DNA of 64,000 bases from assembly GCA_033764725.1 (NCBI GenBank), contig JANRIR010000021.1:62001-126000 (forward strand), given 5' to 3'. Within the stretch, counting starts at the first letter, position 1, and each line of letters starts with the position of its first letter. Made by a program: the position numbers and the translations under genes. This DNA comes from RI-43 sp033764725. GTDB taxonomy: Bacteria; Pseudomonadota; Alphaproteobacteria; Caulobacterales; Aquidulcibacteraceae. Under the pieces are notes generated by a model that saw only the letters and a program-made list of their open reading frames with translations, was not told the DNA's origin and searched no databases. Shown here piece by piece: positions 15,579-23,338 of this stretch.

Positions 15579-16427
15579 ATGATCGAGACCAAGTTGAAAC
15601 TCTGGCGCAACGCAAGCGTCGCCGTGCTGGCGGGCTTGAGCCTTACGGCCTGCGCGCCGGGCGGCGAGGGCGGCGAAGGCGGCGAGGCCGGCGGTGAACG
15701 CGGGAATGCGCATGGCGAAGCCGGCGAAAGCGGCGAAGCGGGCGCCGCGCCGGCGGCGCCGGGCGGCGAAGGCGGCGAAGCGGCCATCGGGGAAAGCGGC
15801 GGCGAGCATGGCGAGGCCGGCGTGCAGACGGCCTATGCCGGCATCGACGGCCCGGCGCGCACTGCCCTGCGCCTGCAGCACTTGAAGGCCTTCGCGCTTG
15901 TCGCCCAGCAGGTCGCCGCGGCCGGCCAGCCGGGGGAAGCGTCGGTGCTGGTCGCGCAAGGGCTGTTGGAGGTCTACGACCCCGCCGCCGACCAGTTCGG
16001 CGGCTTCGATCCCGCCGCCGCCCGCGACGCCGGCGCGACAGCGGATCCCGCCAAGCTCGCCGCCGCGATCGCGGCGATCGACGCCGCCCAGGCGCAGGTT
16101 CAAGCGCAAACCAATCCCGCCGACATCGCCGCCCGCATGGCCGACATGGCGGCCGGCCTTTACGCCCATGTCGTCACGCCGATCGGTGTCGATCCGATCG
16201 AGTATCAGCATTCCTACGGCATGGCGCTGGCGGCGCGCGACGCGCTGGTGCGGGGCGAGGCCGCGCTGAAGCGCCAGAACGCCGCGCGCTACGCCGAGGC
16301 GCTGGCGGAAATCGACCGTTTCATCGCGTTGTGGCCCGGCGCAGCGGCGCCGCAAACGCCGGCGACGCATCGCGCCGTGGTGGCCCAGGCCTCGCGCGTG
16401 CGGCTTGCGCTGTCGGCGTATCTCTAG
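15579..16427 (+). CDS. Lipoprotein with Gly/Glu-rich linker, unknown function
   Basis: A protein of 282 residues from the ATG at 15579. The signal peptide ends in a lipobox, SLTAC, with Cys25 as the lipid site. Residues about 27-80 are low-complexity, built of GGEGGEGGEAGGE-like repeats with occasional His (NAHGEAGES, GGEHGEAG). The remainder (85-282) is an Ala-rich helical domain with HLKAFALVAQQVAAAG and a DPIEYQHSYGMALAARD segment that vaguely recalls helical periplasmic metal- or haem-binding domains. No family is firmly recognised. It is divergent from the dioxygenase (107 bases between starts) and convergent with the TlpA-like gene, overlapping by four bases. Confidence 0.72.
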   Translation: MIETKLKLWRNASVAVLAGLSLTACAPGGEGGEGGEAGGERGNAHGEAGESGEAGAAPAAPGGEGGEAAIGESGGEHGEAGVQTAYAGIDGPARTALRLQHLKAFALVAQQVAAAGQPGEASVLVAQGLLEVYDPAADQFGGFDPAAARDAGATADPAKLAAAIAAIDAAQAQVQAQTNPADIAARMADMAAGLYAHVVTPIGVDPIEYQHSYGMALAARDALVRGEAALKRQNAARYAEALAEIDRFIALWPGAAAPQTPATHRAVVAQASRVRLALSAYL

Positions 16428-17029
16428 CCGTCCGCCAGCGCCGCCTCGATGAGGGCGATGGCCTCCGGGCTCGCCCAGTCCGCGCCGCCGGCGAGGCGGG
16501 CGATCTCGCGGCCGTCGCGGGCGTAGATCACGGTCGTGGGCAGGCCGGGGGCGCGGGCGGCGAAGGCGATGGCGCGCGTGGGATCGCGATAATAGGCCAG
16601 CGCCCCATCGCCGAGATCGGCGAGCATGGTCTGCGCTTTCGCCGCGTCGCTGTCGGCGTCGATGCTGACCGCCACCACTGCGACGCCGCGGTCGCCCATT
16701 TGGCGCTGCAGCGCCGCCAAGGTCGGCATCTCTTCGATGCAGGGCGCGCACCAGGTCGCCCACAGGTTCAGCACGACGACCTGCCCGCGATGTGCGGCCA
16801 GCGTCGTCTGTGCGCCGTCTGCCCCGATCAGCGCCATCGCCGGCTGGGCGGGCGGCTCGGCCAGGGCCTGCAGATCCGCCATCGCGCCGCGGGCGAAGCG
16901 GCCATAGCCGGCGGCATCAGGCTTTGATGCGGCGGCGAAAAGCACGTACACGAGGGCGCACGCGCCGAGGGCGGCCATCGCCAAGGCGGCGCGCATTGTC
17001 CAAGAGCGCTTTGCTTCCCCTGAGTGCAT
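16424..17029 (-). CDS. TlpA-like membrane-anchored thioredoxin
   Basis: A thiol-disulfide protein of about 201 residues facing the periplasm. It has an N-terminal membrane anchor (MRAALAMAALGACALVYVLF) and a thioredoxin fold with the active site NLWATWCAPCIEEMP, then VAVVAVSIDADSD, and the cis-Pro loop APGLPTTVIYARDGREI. This is the TlpA/ResE-like subclass used in cytochrome maturation or disulfide reduction. The start is uncertain: the ATG at 17029 overlaps the divergent argH ATG in the same CATG, whereas the ATG at 16996 directly begins the anchor. Neither has a strong ribosome site. I favour 17029 because it adds basic residues (AKRSW) before the anchor. Confidence 0.88.
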   Translation of the reverse strand: MHSGEAKRSWTMRAALAMAALGACALVYVLFAAASKPDAAGYGRFARGAMADLQALAEPPAQPAMALIGADGAQTTLAAHRGQVVVLNLWATWCAPCIEEMPTLAALQRQMGDRGVAVVAVSIDADSDAAKAQTMLADLGDGALAYYRDPTRAIAFAARAPGLPTTVIYARDGREIARLAGGADWASPEAIALIEAALADG

Positions 17030-18443
17030 GTCCGACGCTGATCCTTCCGATTCCGACCGCGGCCAAAAAATGTGGGGCGGACGCTTCGCCGCCAAGCCCG
17101 ACGCCGTGATGCAAACCATCAATGCGTCGATCGGCGTCGATCAGCGTTTGTGGCGCGAAGACATCGAGGGCTCGAAGGCGCACGCCGCGATGCTCGCCGC
17201 GCAAGGCATCCTTACGCAGGACGACCACGCCGCGATACGGGCCGGGCTCGACGCCATCGCCGCCGAGATCGAGGCCGGCGCCTTTCCGTTCTCCGAGGCG
17301 CTGGAGGACATCCACCTCAACATCGAGGCGCGGCTCACCGAGCGCATCGGCGAGGCCGGCAAGCGGCTGCACACCGCGCGCTCGCGCAACGATCAGGTGG
17401 CGACCGATTTCAAGCTCTGGTGCGGGCGCGCCGCCGACGCCGCCGGCGACGCGCTGATCGCGCTGCAGCGGGCGCTTGTGGCGCAGGCCGACACGCACGC
17501 CGATGCGATCATGCCGGGATTTACGCATCTGCAGACCGCCCAGCCGGTGACGCTCGGCCATCACCTCCTCGCCTATGTCGAGATGATCGAGCGCGACGTG
17601 ATGCGCCTCGCCGCCGCGCAGGGGCGCGCCTTGTCGGGATGTCCGCTCGGCGCGGCGGCGCTGGCGGGCGTCGGCTATCCGATCGACCGCATGGCGACGG
17701 CGCGCGCGCTCGGCTTCGACGAGCCTGCGGCGAATTCGCTCGACGCCGTGTCGGCGCGGGATTTCGCGCTCGAACTGCTTGGCGCGCTGTCGATCGCGAT
17801 GACGAACCTTTCGCGTCTGGCGGAAGAAATCGTGTTGTGGACCTCGCCGCAATTCGGCTTCGCGCGGCTGAGCGATGCGTGGTCGACCGGCTCGTCGATC
17901 ATGCCGCAAAAGCGCAATCCCGACGCCGCCGAACTGATCCGCGCCAAGGCCGCGCGCGTCAGCGCCAACCTCGCCGCGCTCACCGCGATCATGCAGAAAC
18001 TGCCCTTGACCTACGCAAAAGACATGCAGGAGGACAAGGCGCTCACGTTCGACGCCGTCGACGCGTTCGATCTCAGCGCGAGCGCGATGACCGGCATGAT
18101 CGAGACGATGCAGTTCGACCGCGCCGCGATGCGCGCCGCCGCTGCGCGCGGCTATTCCACCGCAACGGATCTCGCCGACTGGCTGGTGCGCACGCTGCAC
18201 ATGCCCTTTCGCGACGCCCATCACGTCACCGGCGCGGTGGTGAAGCGCGCCGAAGCGTTGGGAATCGCCGAATTGTGCGATCTGCCGCTGGCGGAGTTTC
18301 AAGCCATCGAACCGCGCATCACCGAAGCCGCGCGCGCGACCTTGAGCGTCGAGGCGTCGGCGGCGAGCAGGACATCATTCGGCGGAACCGCGCCCGATCG
18401 CGTGCGCGAACAGATCGCGCGCTGGCAGGAGACTTTGACATGA
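17028..18443 (+). CDS. argH: Argininosuccinate lyase
   Basis: Last step of arginine synthesis: cleaves argininosuccinate to arginine and fumarate. The 471-residue length is normal. MWGGRFAAKPDAVMQTINAS near the N-terminus, HLNIEARLTERIGEAGKRLH with TARSRNDQVATDFKLW, THLQTAQPVTLGHHLLAY with the catalytic His, and the superfamily signature TGSSIMPQKRNPDAAEL with the catalytic Ser are all present. A family-like start could also be the ATG at 17070 (MWGGRF). The stop overlaps lptM by four bases. Confidence 0.97.
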   Translation: MSDADPSDSDRGQKMWGGRFAAKPDAVMQTINASIGVDQRLWREDIEGSKAHAAMLAAQGILTQDDHAAIRAGLDAIAAEIEAGAFPFSEALEDIHLNIEARLTERIGEAGKRLHTARSRNDQVATDFKLWCGRAADAAGDALIALQRALVAQADTHADAIMPGFTHLQTAQPVTLGHHLLAYVEMIERDVMRLAAAQGRALSGCPLGAAALAGVGYPIDRMATARALGFDEPAANSLDAVSARDFALELLGALSIAMTNLSRLAEEIVLWTSPQFGFARLSDAWSTGSSIMPQKRNPDAAELIRAKAARVSANLAALTAIMQKLPLTYAKDMQEDKALTFDAVDAFDLSASAMTGMIETMQFDRAAMRAAAARGYSTATDLADWLVRTLHMPFRDAHHVTGAVVKRAEALGIAELCDLPLAEFQAIEPRITEAARATLSVEASAASRTSFGGTAPDRVREQIARWQETLT

Positions 18444-18586
18444 AACGCATCGCGATGGCGCTTCTGGCGCTCAGCTGTCTTGCGGCGTGCGGCCTCAAGG
18501 GCGACCTCGACCACCCGCCGCCGCTGTGGGGCGACAGCGCACCGCAACAGCAGGACGAGTCCGAAGATCAAGCGCCGCAAACCTGA
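18440..18586 (+). CDS. lptM: LPS translocon maturation chaperone LptM (YifL-like) lipoprotein
   Basis: A protein of 48 residues with a signal peptide and lipobox (SCLAAC), followed by GLKGDLDHPP, the short conserved motif of the LptM/YifL family. The rest is a polar Gln/Glu tail. LptM helps LptD-LptE assemble with correct disulfides in the outer membrane. It overlaps argH by four bases and precedes lysA, the usual argH-lptM-lysA order in alphaproteobacteria; between it and lysA lies a palindromic repeat. Too short for many gene finders but convincing. Confidence 0.88.
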   Translation: MKRIAMALLALSCLAACGLKGDLDHPPPLWGDSAPQQQDESEDQAPQT

Positions 18587-18593
18587 CGCTCCC

Positions 18594-18728
18594 CTTCTCC
18601 CCTTGTGGGAGAAGGTGGCGCAAAGCGCCGGATGAGGGGTGTCGGCGCCAACATTTGCAAATTTTAGCAAACACCCCTCATCCGTCTTGTCGCTTCGCGA
18701 CAATCCACCTTCTCCCACAGGGGGAGAA
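18594..18728. repeat. Compound inverted repeat, family 1 copy B
   Basis: The left unit begins CTTCTCCCCTTGTGGGAGAA at 18594 and ends with GGATGAGGGGTGT near 18642. The right unit begins ACACCCCTCATCC at 18671 and ends in ACCTTCTCCCACAGGGGGAG near 18726. It is the same two-hairpin unit as copy A (5758-5870) but set head to head. The mini-hairpins are GGCGC-AAA-GCGCC on the left and TTGTCGC-TTC-GCGACAA on the right. The spacer is AT-rich (ACATTTGCAAATTTTAGCAA). It lies between lptM and lysA. Confidence 0.88.
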
Positions 18729-18749
18729 GGAGAAGAGTAGCCGACGCCC

Positions 18750-20012
18750 ATGCACCACTTCACCTACAGTGACGGCGCATTGCATTGCGAGGGCGTGTCG
18801 CTCGCCCGCATCGCGGAAGACGTCGGCACGCCGGTCTATGTCTATTCCAGCGCCACTTTGGAGCGGCATTACGACGTGCTGCGCGATGCGCTGGGGCCGC
18901 GCGATCCGCTGATCGCGTTTGCGGTCAAGGCCAATGGCAACATCGCCGTGCTGGCGACGTTGGCGAAGCGCGGCGCCGGCGCCGACACGGTCAGCGCCGG
19001 CGAGATCGAGCGTGCGCTCGCCGCCGGCGTGCCGCCTGCGCGCATCATCTTCTCCGGCGTCGGCAAGACCGCAGAGGAATTGATCTACGCGATGCGCGTG
19101 GGCGTGCATCAGATCAATGTGGAAAGCGCAGCCGAACTCGATCTGCTCGAAGCGCTCGCCCGCAGTGAAAACGCCCGGCCGGCGATCGCTGTCCGCATCA
19201 ATCCCGATGTCGGCGCCGGCGGCCACGAAAAAATCATGACCGGCGGACGCGAAAACAAATTCGGCGTCAGCGCAGAAGAAGCGATGCAGCTTTATGCCCG
19301 CGCCGCGGGCAGCCCGCATCTCGATGTGCGCGGCCTTGCAGTGCATATCGGCAGCCAGATCCGCGATCTCGCGCCGCTGGAGGCCACGTTCACCATCCTG
19401 CGCGACCTCGCTGCGCGGCTGCGCGCGCAGGGTTTGCCTGTGACGCATCTCGATCTCGGCGGCGGTCTTGGCGTGCCGTATTTCAACGAGGCCGCCCCGC
19501 CCGCGCCGGCCGACTACGCCACGATGATCGCGCGCGTGTTCGACGGCTTCGATGTGCGGCTGGCGTTCGAACCTGGCCGGCTGATCGCGGGCAACGCCGG
19601 CGTGCTCGTGGCCAGGGCGCTGCGCGTGCAGACGCGGCCCGACCGGCGCATCCTGGTGCTTGACGCGGGCATGAACGATCTCGTGCGCCCGGCGCTGTAC
19701 GACGCCTATCACGACATCCTGCCAGTGCAGGAGCCCGGCGCCGCCGCGCCGCGCGCGCCGATCGACGTCGTCGGCCCGATCTGCGAGACCGGCGACACGT
19801 TTGCGCGCGGCCGCGCGCTGCCGCCGCTGGGGCCGGGCGATCTGGTCGCCTTCCAGACCGCGGGCGCCTATGGCGCCGCGATGGCCTCGACCTACAACGC
19901 CCGGCCACTGGTTCCAGAGGTGCTGGTGCGCGGCGATCGCTTCCAGGTGGTGCGCCGCCGGGTGCCGGTGGCCGAGCAGATCGGCTGGGAGAGCCTGCCG
20001 GACTGGCTGTAG
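18750..20012 (+). CDS. lysA: Diaminopimelate decarboxylase
   Basis: PLP enzyme for the last step of lysine synthesis (meso-diaminopimelate to lysine). The 420-residue length fits. The PLP Lys is in AFAVKANGN (residues about 50-58). The family signatures VRINPDVGAGGHEKIMTGG, HIGSQIRDL, THLDLGGGLGVPY and the second-subunit Cys in GPICETGDTFA are present, and EPGRLIAGNAG binds the cofactor phosphate. It follows argH-lptM after the repeat and is followed 64 bases later by the TIGR02302 gene, a common alphaproteobacterial order. Confidence 0.97.
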   Translation: MHHFTYSDGALHCEGVSLARIAEDVGTPVYVYSSATLERHYDVLRDALGPRDPLIAFAVKANGNIAVLATLAKRGAGADTVSAGEIERALAAGVPPARIIFSGVGKTAEELIYAMRVGVHQINVESAAELDLLEALARSENARPAIAVRINPDVGAGGHEKIMTGGRENKFGVSAEEAMQLYARAAGSPHLDVRGLAVHIGSQIRDLAPLEATFTILRDLAARLRAQGLPVTHLDLGGGLGVPYFNEAAPPAPADYATMIARVFDGFDVRLAFEPGRLIAGNAGVLVARALRVQTRPDRRILVLDAGMNDLVRPALYDAYHDILPVQEPGAAAPRAPIDVVGPICETGDTFARGRALPPLGPGDLVAFQTAGAYGAAMASTYNARPLVPEVLVRGDRFQVVRRRVPVAEQIGWESLPDWL

Positions 20013-20076
20013 CGGCAGCCTTTCGCGGCGTTCATTCATGTCTGCGCCGCATTCGCCCTGCTAAGCTGACCCTCCG

Positions 20077-22725
20077 ATGAACCATCGCGACGCCCTCGCC
20101 GCGCTCGACCGCCATATCCGGCGCGCCCAGCGCGCGCTGATCGCCGAGCGCTGGCTGGTCGCGGCGTTGCCGGCGCTGGCGGCGATCCTGGTTTGGCTCG
20201 GGCTGGCCATGAGCGGCGCGACGGGGCTTTTGGGACCGTGGGCGCAGAGCGCGCTGCATCTGGCGGGCTTCGCGGTAGGTCTCTGGCTCATGGTCCGCGC
20301 CTGGCGGCGGCGCCGGCGCACCACCCGCGACGACGCTCGCGCCCGCCTCGCCCAGGCCGCGGGCTTCGAACCCGGCGCTTTCGAGACCCTCGACGACCAG
20401 CCCGCCCGCCTCGACCCGACCGCGATGGCGCTATGGCGCGCCGCCCAGGACCGCGCCGCCGCGCGCGTCGAAACCCTGCGCCGGCCAGCGTTGCGCCTCC
20501 CCTTGCAGGCGCACGACCCGCGCCGTCTGCGCTATGTCGCGCTTATCGTGCTGGTCGCGGGCGCGGCGATCGGCGGGGCGCAGGCGCCGGCGCGGCTGGC
20601 CGACGCGCTATACCCCGATCCCGGCCCGTTCCTGGGCGACCGGCCCATCGCGGTGGAGGCGTGGCTGACGCCCGCCGAGTATACCGGCGCAAGCCCGGTG
20701 TCGTTGTCAGACCGGCTGGGCGCGCGGATCGCTGCGCCGCCGAGCGTCACCGCCACGGTGCGCGCCACCGGCCCGCGCGGGGCGCCGATTTTGGTGTTCG
20801 ACGGCGAAGGCGGGCGCCGCGCCGTGCGCTTCGCGCGCGCTGCCGACGGCGCCTACGAGGCCGAACTCGCGCTGCCCGGCGCCGGGCGGCTGCGCGTTGT
20901 GCGATATGGGCGCGACAAAGCCGCGTGGCGGATCGTCCCGGCGCGGGACGCGGCGCCGGAGGCCGGCTTCCGCGCCACGCCCACCGTGCAGCCCGGCCAA
21001 AGGTTGATCGTGTCCTGGTCGGCGGCGGACGATTTCGGGCTGCGCGGCGCGGCGCTGCGCGTGCGCCCGCTGCCGCCGGAGCGCGGACGCCTGCCGCAGG
21101 GCCTGCGCGGCGCGCCGGCGATCGACACGCCCCTGGCGCTGGCGCAGGGCGATCCGCGGCGCGCGGCAGGGCGCCAGGCGCTCGAGCTCGCGGCCCACCC
21201 CTATGCCGGCCTGCGCGTCGAGGCGCGGATCGTCGCCTTCGACGCGCTTGGCCAAGCTGGCGAGAGCGCGCCGTTCACGCTCACTCTGCCGGAAAAGACC
21301 TTCCTGCAACCGCTCGCACGCGCCGCCATCGAGGTGCGCCAGACCATCCTGTGGGAGCGACGCGCCTATCGCGGCGCCTATCGCGCCGGCGCCCGCGCGG
21401 TGCGCACGCCGGGCGCCGACGGCGCCATCCCGCCGGAGGAATACCTGCTCGCAAACGCCACGCAGGACCGCCGCATCGCGCGCGCGCCAGCCGGCATGCG
21501 CCGCGCGATCGACCTCATCGACATCATCACCATGATGCCGGAGGACGGCTATTTCCGCGATCGCGCGGTGTATGCCGGCTTTCTCTATGCGCGCGCAGCG
21601 CTCAAGGCGGCGCGCGACAGCGGCGAAACCGCGCGCGCAGCCGACATCCTGTGGCGCACCGCGCTGCGTGCGGAATATGGCGGCGCCGTCGATGCGCGCG
21701 ACGCACTGGAGCTGGCGCAAGAGGAAATGGCGCGCGCGTTGGCGGCGCAGGACTCGCAAGAACGCCTCGCACAGGTCAGCGAAGCGCTGCGCATCGCCAC
21801 CGAACGCTATCTGCAGGCGCTCGTCGCCGAAGCGATGCGCAACGGCGACGTCGCGCAAACGCAGGAAGACACGGTCGAACAAACCGAACTGACCGAGCAC
21901 GACATCGAGCGCCTGATGGACGCCGTCGATCGCGCAGCGCAGGAAGGCCGCACGGAAGACGCCGAGCGGATGCTCGAGGAACTCGATCAATTGCTCGCCA
22001 ATCTCGATGTGCGCCTTGAGCAAAGCCGAGAGGCCGCCGCTGATCCGAACGCCGAAGCGCCGCCGCAGGAAGGCGAAGACGCAACCGCATCCGACGAAAC
22101 GCAGCAGGCCGCGCGCGAGGCGGCCGAAGCGCTCGACGAAACCCTGGATGCGCAGCGCGCCGTGCGCGACGAAACCCAGGCGCAGCAAGGCGAAGGCGAA
22201 AACGAAGCCGCCGGCGGCTCGGGCGGTACGGAAATGGCGGGCCAAGGCCTGGCGCAATCGCAAGCCGATGTGCGCAGCCAATTGGATGCGGCGCGGTCGT
22301 TGGCGCAGGAGGCCGGCGCCGAGGACTCAAGCCAATTGAGCGAAGCCGAAAGCGCGATGCGCCGCGCGGAAGATGCGCTGCAGCGCGGCGATTTCGCCGA
22401 AGCCGGGCGCGCGCAGAACGAAGCCTTGAGCCGTCTGCGCGAGGGCGCCGACGCGCTCGCGCGCACGCTCGAGCAGCGCGAAAACGCACAGGGCGAAAAT
22501 CGTGACGGCCGCGGCGAAGGGCGCTCCGCGGCGCGCGATCCGCTCGGGCGCTTGAATGGCGGGCTGCCGAACGACGACGGCGGCACGCGCGTGCCCACCG
22601 CCGCGGAGCGCGGCCAGTCGCAAATCCTGGTGGAGGAAATCCGCCGCCGCGCGCAGGACGCCAGCCGCTCGGAAGCGGAGCGCGCCTATCTGCGCCGCTT
22701 GCTGGAACGCTTCGACGCGGAGTGA
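20077..22725 (+). CDS. TIGR02302 family (DUF4175) membrane protein
   Basis: A protein of 882 residues with two N-terminal transmembrane helices (about 25-45 and 52-72), a third at about 150-170, a periplasmic region with a FLGDRPIAVEAWLTPAEYTG segment, and a long charged helical region. The last 200 residues are acidic and Gln/Ala-rich, coiled-coil-like, with EDGYFRDRAVYAGFLYARAA and IERLMDAVDRAAQEGRTEDA. This layout, position after lysA and length match the TIGR02302/DUF4175 family found in alphaproteobacteria. Its function is not established; an envelope role is likely from topology. Confidence 0.88.
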   Translation: MNHRDALAALDRHIRRAQRALIAERWLVAALPALAAILVWLGLAMSGATGLLGPWAQSALHLAGFAVGLWLMVRAWRRRRRTTRDDARARLAQAAGFEPGAFETLDDQPARLDPTAMALWRAAQDRAAARVETLRRPALRLPLQAHDPRRLRYVALIVLVAGAAIGGAQAPARLADALYPDPGPFLGDRPIAVEAWLTPAEYTGASPVSLSDRLGARIAAPPSVTATVRATGPRGAPILVFDGEGGRRAVRFARAADGAYEAELALPGAGRLRVVRYGRDKAAWRIVPARDAAPEAGFRATPTVQPGQRLIVSWSAADDFGLRGAALRVRPLPPERGRLPQGLRGAPAIDTPLALAQGDPRRAAGRQALELAAHPYAGLRVEARIVAFDALGQAGESAPFTLTLPEKTFLQPLARAAIEVRQTILWERRAYRGAYRAGARAVRTPGADGAIPPEEYLLANATQDRRIARAPAGMRRAIDLIDIITMMPEDGYFRDRAVYAGFLYARAALKAARDSGETARAADILWRTALRAEYGGAVDARDALELAQEEMARALAAQDSQERLAQVSEALRIATERYLQALVAEAMRNGDVAQTQEDTVEQTELTEHDIERLMDAVDRAAQEGRTEDAERMLEELDQLLANLDVRLEQSREAAADPNAEAPPQEGEDATASDETQQAAREAAEALDETLDAQRAVRDETQAQQGEGENEAAGGSGGTEMAGQGLAQSQADVRSQLDAARSLAQEAGAEDSSQLSEAESAMRRAEDALQRGDFAEAGRAQNEALSRLREGADALARTLEQRENAQGENRDGRGEGRSAARDPLGRLNGGLPNDDGGTRVPTAAERGQSQILVEEIRRRAQDASRSEAERAYLRRLLERFDAE

Positions 22726-22735
22726 GTGCGCACCA

Positions 22736-22800
22736 TGGAGCGGGGACGACCTCGTCCCCGCCTGCACCACAAAAACGCGGGCGAGGTCGCCCGCGCTCCA
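22736..22800. repeat. Inverted repeat, family 2 copy D
   Basis: Arms 22736-22760 and 22776-22800 both carry TGGAGC at the outer end. Stems are GGGGACGA/TCGTCCCC on the left and GCGGGCGA/TCGCCCGC on the right. It is a diverged copy of the repeat at 8831-8901 and begins ten bases after the TIGR02302 stop codon. Confidence 0.85.
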
Positions 22801-22816
22801 CATTACCGGAACGCCT

Positions 22817-23338
22817 TTAAGCCACGCTGCCGACGTAAGGCAGGCCGCGATAGCGGCCGCTGACGTCCATGCCGTAGCCGACGAGAAACACGTCCGGCGC
22901 GTCGAACCCGATATGGTCGATCGGCTCGTTGCGCGCGCTCGGCTTGCGCACGAAGGCGCATGCGGACGTCCGCGTTGCTCCTTTTGCGGCGAGGTGCGCG
23001 CGCGCGAACGCGATCGTGCGGCCGCTGTCGAACACATCGTCGAGGATCAGCACGGGCCGGCCCTCCACCGAGCGCGAGAGATCGGCGCGAACCACGACCT
23101 TGCCTGAGCTTTCTTGCGCGTCGCGATAACTTTCCAGCCACAGCGAGTCGAGGATGGGATGCACGCCGCGGCGCGCCAGCGCGCGCAGGATGTCGGTGGC
23201 GAAGGGCATCGCGCCCTGCAGCAGCGCCACGACGGTCCAGCCGTCGGTCACCTCGCGCGCCAGCGTCTCCGCCAGCGCATCGACGCGCGCCGCAATCGCC
23301 GTCTCGTCGATGATGACCTGGAAGGTCGGCTCAGCCAT
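22817..23338 (-). CDS. hpt: Hypoxanthine phosphoribosyltransferase family protein
   Basis: Purine salvage: converts hypoxanthine or guanine plus PRPP to the nucleotide. The protein has 173 residues from the ATG at 23338 (MAEPTFQVIIDETAIAARVD). The PRPP-binding motif is VLILDDVFDSGRT (residues about 100-112). The flexible-loop Ser-Tyr is replaced by WLESYRDAQESSG, and the C-terminal base-contact segment is FDAPDVFLVGYGMD, as in bacterial Hpt. The start overlaps the 3' end of the zinc-ribbon gene by eight bases. Hpt-like genes in this family sometimes prefer xanthine or guanine; that cannot be settled here. Confidence 0.9.
   Translation of the reverse strand: MAEPTFQVIIDETAIAARVDALAETLAREVTDGWTVVALLQGAMPFATDILRALARRGVHPILDSLWLESYRDAQESSGKVVVRADLSRSVEGRPVLILDDVFDSGRTIAFARAHLAAKGATRTSACAFVRKPSARNEPIDHIGFDAPDVFLVGYGMDVSGRYRGLPYVGSVA

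Noticed and set aside
15472..15615. Longer start for the PiuC-like dioxygenase
   Set aside because: The extra 48 residues run through the promoter region of the divergent lipoprotein and do not resemble the family N-terminus.
20193..22019. 608-codon alternative frame inside the TIGR02302 gene
   Set aside because: Arg/Ala-rich, no domains, and the main frame has consistent topology and family match.
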